From Fidelibacterota bacterium (GTDB taxonomy: Bacteria > Marinisomatota > Marinisomatia > Marinisomatales > UBA1611): a stretch of DNA of 6,424 nucleotides. This document shows positions 6,360 to 6,424 of the stretch, piece by piece (position 1 is the stretch's first letter; each line of letters starts with the position of its first letter). The translations under genes were made by a program, and so were the position numbers. The DNA lies in contig NZKX01000041.1 of NCBI GenBank assembly GCA_002694025.1, forward strand, positions 1 to 6,424, read 5' to 3'. The notes beneath the pieces are model-generated. The model was not told the DNA's origin and searched no databases. It was given only the letters and a program-made list of their open reading frames with translations.

Positions 6360-6424
6360 ATGAAATATATTCTTCTGATATTATTCGCATCAAGTATCTA
6401 TTGCCAATCAAAATATCCATCAGA
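6360..6424 (+). CDS. Start of a secreted protein (3' partial)
   Basis: The frame starts MKYILLILFASSIYCQSKYP and runs off the right edge after 21 full codons. The Lys followed by a hydrophobic core and then SSIYCQS is a typical short signal peptide, with cleavage likely near Tyr14-Gln16. The Cys15 raises the possibility of a lipoprotein, but the preceding Ser-Ile-Tyr is a poor lipobox, so ordinary signal peptidase I processing is more likely. The frame stays open upstream to about nt 6294, but contains no ATG before 6360; a TTG at 6354 is a less likely alternative. No mature domain is visible, so function is unknown. Confidence 0.6.
   Translation, partial: MKYILLILFASSIYCQSKYPS

Overview
The window is AT-rich (roughly one-third G+C by eye), gene-dense bacterial DNA with very short intergenic gaps. 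Gene content points to the FCB group: a very large multidomain exported protein with PKD and dockerin modules, a Bacteroidota-like CoA-type Nudix protein, a PhoH2-type PIN-ATPase, and mostly weak or absent Shine-Dalgarno sequences. A marine Fidelibacterota (Marinimicrobia/SAR406)-like or Bacteroidota-like genome fits best, but this is inferred from protein style and not proven.

Layout. Nucleotides 2-2974 (+) hold the 3' part of a giant extracellular protein: a beta-sandwich-like module, a PKD domain, a CapA/PGA_cap metallophosphoesterase-like domain, a jelly-roll carbohydrate-binding-like module, a second degenerate PKD-like module and a C-terminal dockerin. It converges, with 4 bases between stop codons, on a HAD phosphatase-like gene (2979-3617, -), and a 9-bp inverted repeat brackets the junction. 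A 46-bp divergent spacer separates the HAD gene from a + strand cluster: a CoA-diphosphatase-type Nudix hydrolase (3664-4278), an 83-residue two-helix membrane protein (4275-4526), a 41-residue membrane microprotein (4523-4648, proposed here) and a PIN-PhoH ATPase (4629-5948). Each gene in the cluster overlaps the next, so the four look like one translationally coupled operon. Converging on it is a 109-residue membrane/helical protein (5970-6299, -). Divergent from that, the window closes on the first 21 codons of a secreted protein (6360 onward, +).

How the genes may work together. The Nudix, two small membrane proteins and PhoH2 are probably co-expressed. A housekeeping or stress role joining cofactor or nucleotide clean-up with RNA processing is possible, but a shared function is inference from gene order only. 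The CapA-like protein is an envelope or extracellular protein unrelated to the cluster. No RNA genes, CRISPR arrays, insertion sequences or phage genes were seen. The best candidates for something undescribed are the overlapping small-membrane-protein/PhoH2 cassette and the domain architecture of the CapA-like protein.
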